Shown here piece after piece: positions 1 to 6,563 of a stretch of 9,493 bases of DNA. The position numbers and the translations under genes were made by a program. Source of the stretch: Bacillota bacterium (lineage in GTDB: Bacteria; Bacillota_I; Bacilli_A; Acholeplasmatales; Acholeplasmataceae). The notes below the pieces were generated by a model. The model made no database searches. It had not been told where the DNA came from and saw only the letters and a program-made list of their open reading frames with translations. How positions within the stretch are numbered: position 1 is the stretch's first letter; each line of letters starts with the position of its first letter. The stretch covers positions 1-9,493 of the forward strand of contig JAEWVV010000147.1 of assembly GCA_023458995.1 (NCBI GenBank), written 5' to 3'.

Positions 1-13
1 CATATTACCAATA

Positions 14-769
14 CTAATTGTTTGTTTCGCCTAAGTAAGCTGCAACTAAGTCATTGTTATCTAAAATGTCTTTTGCAGGTCCGTGAGCTTTGATCTTACC
101 TAATTCTAAGACGTAAGCATAATCCGCAATTTTGAGAGTTTGTTTGGCATTTTGCTCAACAATCAAAATCGTACGTCCATCTTCTTTAATCTTTCGAATA
201 ATACTGAAGATATCTTTTATAACAAGTGGTGCTAAACCTAGTGATGGTTCATCAAGTAAGAGGAGCTCAGGAGCTCCCATTAAAGCACGTCCGATGGCTA
301 ACATTTGTTGCTCACCACCTGAGAGTGTTGATGCCTGCTGTTTTCTTCGTTCAGCTAAGATTGGAAAATAACCATAAGCCTCTTCAAGCAGTTGTTTGAC
401 ACGCTGTGAGCGTTTGATCTTTATACCATCCACAATCTTATCTTTAATCGCATAAGCGCCTACGAGAAGGTTTTCTTCTACCGTTAGACCCTGGAGTATC
501 ATCCGACCTTCAGGAGATTGCATAATGCCCTTTTGAACGATTTTATAGGGTGGTAAGTTCGTGATGACTTCTCCTTGAAACTTGATTTCACCAGAGGAAA
601 CTTTTGTCATTCCAGATATAGCTTTAATCGTTGAAGTCTTACCAGCACCATTGGCACCAAGGATTGCAACAATCGATCCTTTGGGAACTTTCATGTCAAT
701 ACCCTTGACTGCTTTGATAAACCCATAATCGATTACTAGTTTAGAGATTTCTATTAACAGATCATTCAT
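14..769 (-). CDS. livF: Branched-chain-type ABC transporter ATPase LivF
   Basis: This is the second cytoplasmic ATPase of a Liv-type (hydrophobic amino acid/amide family) importer; it powers the LivH/LivM permease pair. From the chosen start it has 251 residues, close to the usual LivF length of about 235. Visible motifs are Walker A GANGAGKT (38-45), the PEGR segment typical of LivF (86-89), signature LSGGEQ (149-154), Walker B ending in D173-E174, and VEQN (204-207). In VEQN a Gln replaces the H-loop His, which is normal for LivF. The start is placed at the ATG at 769 because AGGAG lies 9 bases upstream; an in-frame ATG at 778 would directly abut that site. The ATG overlaps the end of livG by 8 bases (ATGAATGA), which implies translational coupling. 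The real substrate is not readable from an ATPase. The family call is very secure. Confidence 0.95.
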   Translation of the reverse strand: MNDLLIEISKLVIDYGFIKAVKGIDMKVPKGSIVAILGANGAGKTSTIKAISGMTKVSSGEIKFQGEVITNLPPYKIVQKGIMQSPEGRMILQGLTVEENLLVGAYAIKDKIVDGIKIKRSQRVKQLLEEAYGYFPILAERRKQQASTLSGGEQQMLAIGRALMGAPELLLLDEPSLGLAPLVIKDIFSIIRKIKEDGRTILIVEQNAKQTLKIADYAYVLELGKIKAHGPAKDILDNNDLVAAYLGETNN

Positions 770-2330
770 CACTATCATCTCCTAAGTAAGCTTTTCTCAC
801 ATCTTGATTTTTTTGAATTTCTTGTGGAGTTCCAATCGCAAGCATCTTGCCAAAAGAAATTGCACAGATCGTATCACAGATACTCATAACTAATCCCATA
901 TCATGTTCAACTAAGAAGATAGTGATACCTAAATCACGATTAATCTTTTTTATGACTTGTGCAAGGTTTGCTGTTTCAGCATCATTTAAGCCAGCTGCAG
1001 GTTCATCTAATATGATCAGTGATGGATCTGTCATCAAGGTACGTGCTAATTCAATCTTCTTTAAGATTCCATAGGGAAGTCCATAAGGTGATCTGTATGC
1101 ATATTCTTCAATACCTAATGATTTGAGAATGCGCATGCCCTTGTTTCTGATGACTTTCTCTTCACGCTTCATCTTATTGGTATGAAGCATATGTTCTAAA
1201 TAATTGGTGAGTAACATCGTATGAGCAGATACAAGCAAGTTATCAATCACTGTTAATTCCCAAATGAGTTCCACGTTTTGAAATGAACGTGCGATACCTT
1301 CAATAATCATATCAGGTGTTTTCCTTTGATTTAAGTTAATGAGGTTGCCTTCTTTATTTCTGAATACGATATGACCTGAAGTAGCTTTATAAAACTGAGT
1401 GATACAGTTGAATACGGTTGTTTTACCAGCACCATTGGGTCCGATGAGTCCGAAGATTTCACCCTTCTTTACATCAAAACTTAAATCGTTAACAGCCTTA
1501 ATACCACCAAAATACATTTTAAGATTTTTAACACTCAGTTGAATATCTGTAGAATTATGCATATTCTTTTTTGTGTTCAAATAACTCATTTTATCTTTTA
1601 TGAGTTCAATCTGTTTATTCTTCTTGTTTGATTCAGAAGTTTTCTCTAATGTTTGTAAGTGCTGATTAAGCGCTTCTAGTTTTTGATCTTCTTCATGAAT
1701 TAACTCTTCTTCATAAGTTTGAATATTCTTTTTAAGTGCTTGTTGTATTTCTTTAATCTTAGATAAATAAACATTGTTCTTCTCGAAATATGATGCTAGT
1801 TTTTGATGCTTCTTATCATGTTTAATCCGAACATAATTCATACGTGATTCATATGTTTTCTTAAAATCAATTAATTTGTTTTCGTAATTCTTAATTTCTT
1901 GTTCATTTAAATCATGATGCGGGTATTTTTGATCAAGTTTCGTGATATACGAACTACGTTCTAAAGTTTTAGCAGTATCGTATGTATTCATAAGAGACTC
2001 AAGATTGCTTTGATCTTGTTTTCTCTTATTGAAAGTTAGATACTTCCTTCTTGCCCAATAAGCTCTTTTATCAAATGTATTAAGCTTTTGTTCTCTTTTC
2101 TCATCGTTTAGTGATACATTGGATAAACGTTTTCTCGGAAGTATACTAGACTGTTCAAAGTAAGCTTGCATCAATTTTTCTTGTTGTTCTAAAAAGATTG
2201 AATCTTGCTCTTTATACTCTAACTGTAAACCTTCAAGATAATTTATTTTTAAGGTGAGTTTAGCGTATTTTTTAACATTTGATTCATTCTTAAGTGAGCG
2301 AATGTATTGGTTTAAATTAATCTTTGCCAT
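762..2330 (-). CDS. livG: LivG-type ABC ATPase with long N-terminal coiled-coil extension
   Basis: This 522-residue protein is about twice the normal LivG length (about 255). Residues from about 262 onward form a standard LivG ATPase: Walker A GPNGAGKT (297-304), Q-loop Gln351 in RSFQN, Walker B with D442-E443, D-loop AAGLND, H-loop His476 in VEHDM, and the family's C-terminal AYLGD. The signature reads LPYGI (418-422); E. coli LivG has LAYGQ, so the final Gln is lost. Residues 1-256 are hydrophilic and look helical: about 40 Lys, one Gly, two Pro and no Cys. Hydrophobic residues at 3-4 spacing from about 189 to 228 suggest a coiled coil. No membrane segment or known domain is recognised there. 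The start ATG overlaps the end of livM by 14 bases and has only a weak GAGAG site 9 bases upstream. The internal Met257 lacks a clear ribosome site, so the long form is probably made. The ATPase role is secure; the role of the extension is unknown. Confidence 0.9.
   Translation of the reverse strand: MAKINLNQYIRSLKNESNVKKYAKLTLKINYLEGLQLEYKEQDSIFLEQQEKLMQAYFEQSSILPRKRLSNVSLNDEKREQKLNTFDKRAYWARRKYLTFNKRKQDQSNLESLMNTYDTAKTLERSSYITKLDQKYPHHDLNEQEIKNYENKLIDFKKTYESRMNYVRIKHDKKHQKLASYFEKNNVYLSKIKEIQQALKKNIQTYEEELIHEEDQKLEALNQHLQTLEKTSESNKKNKQIELIKDKMSYLNTKKNMHNSTDIQLSVKNLKMYFGGIKAVNDLSFDVKKGEIFGLIGPNGAGKTTVFNCITQFYKATSGHIVFRNKEGNLINLNQRKTPDMIIEGIARSFQNVELIWELTVIDNLLVSAHTMLLTNYLEHMLHTNKMKREEKVIRNKGMRILKSLGIEEYAYRSPYGLPYGILKKIELARTLMTDPSLIILDEPAAGLNDAETANLAQVIKKINRDLGITIFLVEHDMGLVMSICDTICAISFGKMLAIGTPQEIQKNQDVRKAYLGDDSDE
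779..783 (-). promoter_or_regulatory. Ribosome binding site setting the LivF start
   Basis: AGGAG on the minus strand lies inside the last codons of livG. It is 9 bases upstream of the ATG at 769 and directly abuts the alternative ATG at 778, so the 769 start is favoured. Confidence 0.75.
1563..2330 (-). other. Region encoding the charged coiled-coil extension of LivG
   Basis: These 256 codons precede the ABC domain of LivG in one uninterrupted frame. The segment is rich in Lys, Glu, Gln, Asn and Tyr and almost free of Gly and Pro. Residues about 55-105 are strongly basic (PRKR, DKR, ARRK, NKRK). Residues about 140-250 look like a long helix with heptad-like spacing: L189, I192, I195, L199, I203, Y206, L210, L218, L221, L225, L228. 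It does not resemble the LivM permease, so it is not the familiar permease-ATPase fusion. Possible roles, all inferred, are dimerisation, tethering to another cytoplasmic protein, or contact with nucleic acid or acidic membrane surfaces through the basic part. Confidence 0.7.
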
Positions 2331-3351
2331 AGATATACACTCTCACTTTTCGTATCATTTTTTGAATCCACTTCTTAATATCTCCAAAAAGCTGAATTAA
2401 CCCACCTGGATAAAACATCACAACCAAGATGATTAAGACACCATTAATGATAATCGAGTAGTTACCCAAATTGAATCTTTGGAAAACTGCAAGATCTAGT
2501 CCAAAGATCACGAAGGTTCCAAGGAGTATTCCCCATATCGATTTCGTACCACCGATGACTACGGCAGCTAAAATATTAAGTGCGAATGCTAAACCAATTT
2601 GTTGCACACTACCATTTCTAACATACATAATGGATAATATACCAGCTAAAGTCCCGAAAACACCTGAGATAACAAAGGCTAAGAGACGATATTTCAATAA
2701 ACTAATTCCCATGGTTTGTGCTGCTGTTTCACTATTCTTAATCGCTAAGAGTGCTCTTCCTGTAGGTGAATTGATCAGGTTGTAGACAATGATCATTCCC
2801 AGTACAACGAAGAAGGCTGTAAAGACAACAGAAACGTTTGTCGTAACACTAATTCCTAGAAACTCAAGCGGTCGTCTTGGTCCTCCTGTGAGGAAACCAC
2901 CTGTTGTCCCAGAAGCATATTTTGGGATGTTACGAATAATTTCAATCACAATTTGAGATAATCCCATTGTTACAATCGCTAAGTACATCCCTGAAATACG
3001 TAGTGATACAAATCCGAAGATAATACTTACTAAAATTGAAATCGCAATCCCTGCGAAAATAGCGACCAACATGGGTAGAGTTAAGTGACGATACATATAA
3101 TGGAAACTGAATGCTCCTATTCCAACGAATGCTCCAGTTCCAAGTGATGCTAATCCACCGTACCCAAGAAGTAATGCAAATCCTAATCCAGCGAGATAAT
3201 AATAGGCTGTTGTGACAACTGCGCCATAAATATCAGGTGGAATAACTGTGTTTAAGAAAGCAAAGATCGAAAGAAAAATACCAACAAGAACAAACATCAT
3301 GTGTGGTTTTTTTAGAATGGGTTTAATTTTTTGATCAATAAATAGGCGCAT
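2317..3351 (-). CDS. livM: Branched-chain-type ABC transporter permease LivM
   Basis: This 344-residue integral membrane protein pairs with LivH to form the translocation pore. It has a short basic cytoplasmic N-terminus (residues 1-16) followed by several hydrophobic spans. Family motifs are GYGGLASLGTGAF (63-75), RISGMYLAIVTMG (118-130), the cytoplasmic EAA-type coupling loop at about 196-231 (SPTGRALLAIKNSETAAQTMGI), GGTKSIWG (267-274) and FYPGGLI (313-319). The C-terminus is a basic tail. AAGAAGG lies 7 bases before the ATG, inside the end of livH; only two bases separate the livH stop from this start. Its own stop lies 14 bases inside livG. The permease family call is secure. The substrate could be an amino acid, amide, urea or carboxylate, since Liv-type systems are varied. 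Confidence 0.95.
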   Translation of the reverse strand: MRLFIDQKIKPILKKPHMMFVLVGIFLSIFAFLNTVIPPDIYGAVVTTAYYYLAGLGFALLLGYGGLASLGTGAFVGIGAFSFHYMYRHLTLPMLVAIFAGIAISILVSIIFGFVSLRISGMYLAIVTMGLSQIVIEIIRNIPKYASGTTGGFLTGGPRRPLEFLGISVTTNVSVVFTAFFVVLGMIIVYNLINSPTGRALLAIKNSETAAQTMGISLLKYRLLAFVISGVFGTLAGILSIMYVRNGSVQQIGLAFALNILAAVVIGGTKSIWGILLGTFVIFGLDLAVFQRFNLGNYSIIINGVLIILVVMFYPGGLIQLFGDIKKWIQKMIRKVRVYIYGKD

Positions 3352-3353
3352 GA

Positions 3354-4298
3354 TTAAACCTTCTTTATAACTTTCTTGCCAAATATACCGAGTGGCTTAA
3401 TAAGCACTGCGATAATGATAGCTAAATATAAAACCGTATTACTCCAAGCTGTTAAGTTCCAACGAATCAAAATTTTTGGAATAATCGATTGACCTGTCGT
3501 CATGAGGAAAGCACCAGCTAATGGTCCAAAGAATGTACTAAATCCACCAAGAATGGATGCATAGAAAGCATTGACTTGAATACCAATCATCGATGAAGCA
3601 CTGAGTGAACCAATCGCAGCTGTATAGGTAATTGCAGATAATGCACCAAGTGCACCAGCAATACCCCAGCTTAATGCGTTAATTAAATTCGTGTTAATTC
3701 CCATTAAACCTGCAACTTTTTCATTTGATGCGACAGAACGTACACCTAATCCCCATTTTGTATACTTAAGTAAAATGAAGATGACTGTAATAATCGTTGC
3801 TGCAATAATTAAAGTAACTAACTGATGAACAGGAAGTGCCACACCTAAGACTGTAAGAACCTTCGATGAGAACGGAAAACTTACACGTGTAATTGCAGGA
3901 CCAAAGATAATCGGAATTATGCCTGTGATTACAATGACGAGTCCCATCGTAATGATTTGCTTTGTTGCAGCATTCACATACTTCGCATTTCTGAAAATAA
4001 CGATATCGATGAGTAGTCCAACAACAAATGACACAAGGATTCCAGCTAACATGGGTAAAACCAATTGCCAAGGACTTGTGATAACAACACTTGGCATGCT
4101 TGTGATGTTGGATACTCCCTGTTTATCGATTAAATAACTTGTCGTAAATGCACCTAAAATCCCTAAACTACCTTGAGCAAAGTTTGTTGTCGAACTCGTC
4201 TTAAAGATTAAAACGATACCGAACGTTGCAAGTGATAGGAAACTAAAAGGAATGAGTGCATTGACAATAATACTTAAAAAGTCGGATATAAATGTCAT
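3354..4298 (-). CDS. livH: Branched-chain-type ABC transporter permease LivH
   Basis: This 314-residue polytopic membrane protein is the first permease of the Liv importer and the partner of LivM. The diagnostic LivH segment is NFAQGSLGILGAF (39-51), just after the first membrane span. The EAA-type coupling loop lies at about 181-215 (WGLGVRSVASNEKVAGLMGI), followed by GGFSTFFGPLAGAF (251-264), the usual glycine-rich region near the C-terminus. The protein ends in a basic tail. AAAGAGG is 5 bases upstream of the ATG, giving a clear start. A 45-base gap separates it from the hydrolase gene, the largest spacing within the transporter half. No substrate-binding protein gene is next to it, unlike many liv operons. 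Confidence 0.95.
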   Translation of the reverse strand: MTFISDFLSIIVNALIPFSFLSLATFGIVLIFKTSSTTNFAQGSLGILGAFTTSYLIDKQGVSNITSMPSVVITSPWQLVLPMLAGILVSFVVGLLIDIVIFRNAKYVNAATKQIITMGLVIVITGIIPIIFGPAITRVSFPFSSKVLTVLGVALPVHQLVTLIIAATIITVIFILLKYTKWGLGVRSVASNEKVAGLMGINTNLINALSWGIAGALGALSAITYTAAIGSLSASSMIGIQVNAFYASILGGFSTFFGPLAGAFLMTTGQSIIPKILIRWNLTAWSNTVLYLAIIIAVLIKPLGIFGKKVIKKV

Positions 4299-4321
4299 AG
4301 TAACCTCTTTTCTCTAAATAA

Positions 4322-4359
4322 CGTATACGTAAAAAATTTCTGCTTATATGGTGTATACG
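4322..4359 (-). repeat. Paired GTATAC elements between hydrolase and livH
   Basis: A perfect 10-base palindrome ACGTATACGT lies at 4321-4330, and a second GTATAC lies at 4353-4358 at the 3' end of the hydrolase gene. The arms 4322-4328 and 4353-4359 (CGTATAC with GTATACG) could pair into a 7-base stem with a 24-base loop that holds the hydrolase stop codon. It could be an mRNA processing or stability element upstream of livH, a protein site, or chance. No T-run follows the stem, so it is not a terminator. Confidence 0.3.
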
Positions 4360-5165
4360 GTGTCCTTGGCGTTAATGAAACCTAGGACGAGTGTTGAAAA
4401 CATCATAGGCACTTCATACATGGACGCGTGTCCAACACCAGGTAAAATTACGTGATATGAACCTTTAATGAGCTCATGGAGCTTCTTTTGGTCTGCAAGT
4501 GGTGTTAAATAGTCTTCATCACCAGAAACAATAAGCGTTGGTGCAGTAATTTGACTTAAATAATTTCTCGCATCATACGATTCTGCAGAGTTCGTTAAAC
4601 GTTCCATTGCATCCAAGAAAGCTGGTGTTGAGAAAACGGGAACTAAATAAGCTTCTCTTTTCTTCATCCACTCTAATCTTGATGCATAAAAACTAGGGCT
4701 GTAGATCACAGGAATGGTCGCTTGATAGTAGTTTTGACCATTTCTTGTCTTACCAATGTTAATCCAAGAATGTCCAATTTCTGCAAGCCATGGTGATGTG
4801 TAGGGCGTCGTGTTAAATAAAACGAGACGATCAACCATATGTGGATGAAGATATGCGAGTTGAACTGCTATTTCACCACCATAAGAAATACCGACAACAT
4901 TAACTTTTGAAAGACCTAGTTCATGTAAGAGATCAACAATTATTTCTACTTGAACATCTTGCATGTAAATACTATTTTCAAGACGATCTGATTGTCCTTG
5001 ATCAATGAAATCAAGACGAATGAGCATGTTCGTTTCACTTAATGTGCTTACAAAAGGCTCCCAAGATTTTGTAGACATCATAATGCCATTTAAGATTAAG
5101 ATAGGTTTACCTTCACCTTTGACATCATAATAGATGGATCTACCTTTATAATTTAAAATGGCCAT
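4344..5165 (-). CDS. Alpha/beta hydrolase (serine esterase/lactonase-like)
   Basis: This is a 273-residue single-domain alpha/beta-hydrolase fold protein, probably cytoplasmic, as no signal peptide is seen. The nucleophile elbow is GISYGG (92-97) with Ser94. The acid is probably Asp218 in SGDEDYLTP, and the catalytic His is His246 in GVGHASMYE. The oxyanion-loop segment reads LNGIMM (25-30), with NG replacing the common HG. The fold resembles enol-lactonases, carboxylesterases and acyl-thioesterases; the substrate cannot be told from sequence. A PHA synthase is unlikely because the nucleophile is Ser, not Cys, and the protein is short. The ATG at 5165 shares a base with the stop of the CoA-transferase gene (TAATG), so translation is coupled. 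GGAG lies 11 bases upstream; an in-frame GTG at 5177 sits directly against that site and is less likely. Coupling suggests it acts on the acyl or ester partner of the CoA-transferase. Confidence 0.88.
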   Translation of the reverse strand: MAILNYKGRSIYYDVKGEGKPILILNGIMMSTKSWEPFVSTLSETNMLIRLDFIDQGQSDRLENSIYMQDVQVEIIVDLLHELGLSKVNVVGISYGGEIAVQLAYLHPHMVDRLVLFNTTPYTSPWLAEIGHSWINIGKTRNGQNYYQATIPVIYSPSFYASRLEWMKKREAYLVPVFSTPAFLDAMERLTNSAESYDARNYLSQITAPTLIVSGDEDYLTPLADQKKLHELIKGSYHVILPGVGHASMYEVPMMFSTLVLGFINAKDTVYTI

Positions 5166-6466
5166 TAGAAAATCCACTCCAATTTTTTCGCTTCTTCAAG
5201 AAGTTGATCTCTAAACTTAGGATGAGCAATTGAAATAAGTAATTTGACACGTTCTTCAATGGTTGTACCTCTTAAGGATACACAACCATATTCAGTAACA
5301 ACATAGTCAACATCATTTCTTGATAATGTGACTGCAGCGCCTGGTTTTAATGTGGTAACAATCTTTGAAACTTCTTCTCTTTCACCAGTTAATGGATTTT
5401 TCACCATCGCTGTTGAGTATAATGCAATAAATGATTTACCATTAATAGCATTTTGTGCGCCAACAGCAGTGTCAGATTGTCCACCTGTACCTGAGAACTG
5501 GACATGACCAATTGATTCAGAAGCGCATTGGCCAGTTAAATCAATTTCGATTGTTGTATTAATTGAAACTTGATTATCGTTTTGTCCAATCACATGAGGG
5601 TCATTACCTTCAACACCTCTCATAAAGTAAACATCTTTATTATTGTTTAAGAATTCATAAAGTTCTTTTGAACCATAAGCAAACGCTGTGACATGTTTAC
5701 CTGGCATAAAGTTCTTTTTCTTACCGGTTACAACACCAGCTTTGATTAAATCCATCATTCCAGTTGTAAACATCTCTGTATGAATACCTAAGTCTTTTTT
5801 ATCCTTTAAGGATGCAGCAACCGCATTCGGAATACCACCAATACCAAGTTGAATTGTGCAACCATCTTCGATGTGTTTTGCAATTTCTCTACCAATGAGC
5901 ATATCTTTTTCGTTGGGTTCAGAATTGATAATGGATGGAACTGGATAATTTGATTCAATGATATAGTCGACTTCATCGATATGCACTTGGTTATCACCAT
6001 AAGTAAAGGGGAAATTTGGGTTTGTTTCAATGATGACGATATCAGCTAAATCAATTGCATCTCTTTCATAGACGTTTTGAATAGATAGTGAAATATATCC
6101 GTCTTCATTTGGCATCGATGCTGAGGTAACAAAGATATTGGGCTTCATATGTTCAAATCTCTTTTTACCAGCAAGGTGCAAATGGTTTGGAATGAATGAT
6201 ACATTACCGTTTTTATGGTATTTTCTTAAGGTTGCAGTGTAAAACCAGCCAGCAACCTTAAATGAATCTTTATATTTAGGATTCGTAAAAAATTCTGCTT
6301 CAAGAATAGGCAAACAGTTTGAGACAACAACGTTTTTCACTTTGTCTGCGACTGTATGGAGCACATTCATAAAACTTTGTGGTTCAGCAGCAGTCATACC
6401 GACAACGATATGATCATTTGATTTAACAAGTTCTACCGCTTGTTCTGCAGTTATATATTTTGGCAT
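5165..6466 (-). CDS. Acetyl-CoA hydrolase/CoA-transferase family (4-hydroxybutyrate/butyrate CoA-transferase-like)
   Basis: This 433-residue cytoplasmic enzyme should move CoA between acyl-CoA and a free carboxylate, typically acetyl-CoA and a short-chain acid. Its length matches the family of 4-hydroxybutyrate and butyryl-CoA:acetate CoA-transferases (about 430-450). Motifs are the glycine loop QLGIGGIPNAV (206-216), the likely catalytic Glu231 in HTEMFTTGMMDL, SGTGGQSD (325-332), and the C-terminal VVTEYGCVSLRG (389-400) with ERVKLLISIAHPKFR. By analogy with the family, Glu231 would carry the glutamyl-CoA thioester. The start is the ATG at 6466, with AGAGGTG 5 bases upstream; a TTG further up (6484) lies before that site and is rejected. 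It is the first gene after a terminator candidate and heads the hydrolase-livHMGF run. The acid substrate is not determined; 3- or 4-hydroxybutyrate, butyrate or acetoacetate are options. Confidence 0.92.
   Translation of the reverse strand: MPKYITAEQAVELVKSNDHIVVGMTAAEPQSFMNVLHTVADKVKNVVVSNCLPILEAEFFTNPKYKDSFKVAGWFYTATLRKYHKNGNVSFIPNHLHLAGKKRFEHMKPNIFVTSASMPNEDGYISLSIQNVYERDAIDLADIVIIETNPNFPFTYGDNQVHIDEVDYIIESNYPVPSIINSEPNEKDMLIGREIAKHIEDGCTIQLGIGGIPNAVAASLKDKKDLGIHTEMFTTGMMDLIKAGVVTGKKKNFMPGKHVTAFAYGSKELYEFLNNNKDVYFMRGVEGNDPHVIGQNDNQVSINTTIEIDLTGQCASESIGHVQFSGTGGQSDTAVGAQNAINGKSFIALYSTAMVKNPLTGEREEVSKIVTTLKPGAAVTLSRNDVDYVVTEYGCVSLRGTTIEERVKLLISIAHPKFRDQLLEEAKKLEWIF
5177..5180 (-). promoter_or_regulatory. 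Weak ribosome binding site for the hydrolase
   Basis: GGAG at the 3' end of the CoA-transferase gene lies 11 bases before the ATG at 5165 and overlaps the first base of the alternative GTG at 5177. Together with the TAATG stop-start overlap it supports the shorter protein, translated by reinitiation. Confidence 0.5.
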
Positions 6467-6471
6467 GTTGA

Positions 6472-6478
6472 CACCTCT
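6472..6478 (-). promoter_or_regulatory. Ribosome binding site setting the CoA-transferase start
   Basis: AGAGGTG lies 5 bases upstream of the ATG at 6466. The longer frame from TTG at 6484 would include this site inside the coding region, so the shorter start is used. Confidence 0.8.
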
Positions 6479-6490
6479 TATCAAAGTTGT

Positions 6491-6522
6491 ACAGAGTAAG
6501 TAATAACTCTAACTCACTCTAT
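6491..6522 (-). repeat. Imperfect inverted repeat in the CoA-transferase leader
   Basis: On the minus strand, ATAGAGTGAG and CTTACTCTGT flank a 12-base spacer and can form a 10-base-pair RNA stem with two G-U pairs; at DNA level the central arms AGAGTGAG/CTTACTCT match at 7 of 8 positions. AGAGT also recurs within the spacer. No T-run follows, so it is not a terminator. It may be an operator overlapping a transcription start or a leader hairpin ahead of the CoA-transferase ribosome site. Confidence 0.4.
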
Positions 6523-6550
6523 CATATATGGGGGAAAAAGGGTAAGTGTA
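6521..6550 (-). promoter_or_regulatory. Tentative weak promoter for the CoA-transferase operon
   Basis: A minus-strand TATGAT (6521-6526) matches the -10 consensus at 5 of 6 bases. An 18-base spacer separates it from TACACT (6545-6550), which matches the -35 consensus at only 3 of 6. Its place, directly after a terminator candidate and before the CoA-transferase gene, is the main support. It overlaps both the terminator stem and one arm of the inverted repeat. Confidence 0.25.
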
Positions 6551-6563
6551 TAACACTTATCCC
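6535..6563 (-). terminator. Intrinsic terminator after the ketoacyl synthase-like gene
   Basis: On the minus strand, GGG-A-TAAGTGT, loop TAT, then ACACTTACCC form a stem of ten base pairs with a single bulged A, followed at once by TTTTT and then C residues. The ascending arm contains the TAA stop of the upstream gene (6557-6559). The stem is well matched, but the T-run is only five bases, so read-through into the CoA-transferase gene is possible. It divides the window into two likely transcription blocks. Confidence 0.6.

Noticed and set aside
762..2330. LivG extension as a frameshift or assembly fusion of two genes
   Set aside because: The frame is uninterrupted, the junction shows no stop or ribosome site, and the start overlaps livM in the same tight way as other genes here.
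2471..2785. Plus-strand open frame of about 104 codons opposite livM
   Set aside because: It lies wholly inside a strongly supported permease gene, shows no recognisable motif or ribosome site, and has the composition expected of antisense to a membrane protein. The other plus-strand open frames (132-371, 847-1074, 3919-4137, 6774-7043, 7296-7544, 8987-9190) were dropped for the same reason.
3766..4071. Minus-strand open frame in another phase inside livH, rich in Cys and His
   Set aside because: The Cys/His/Tyr richness is what a shifted frame of hydrophobic codons yields; the livH frame has family motifs across the same bases.
4344..5165. Hydrolase as a PHA synthase (PhaC) completing a thiolase-reductase-synthase set
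   Set aside because: The nucleophile is Ser in GISYGG, not Cys, and 273 residues is too short for PhaC.
5806..6030. Minus-strand open frame in another phase inside the CoA-transferase gene
   Set aside because: It is short, lacks a ribosome site, and is fully covered by the conserved CoA-transferase frame.
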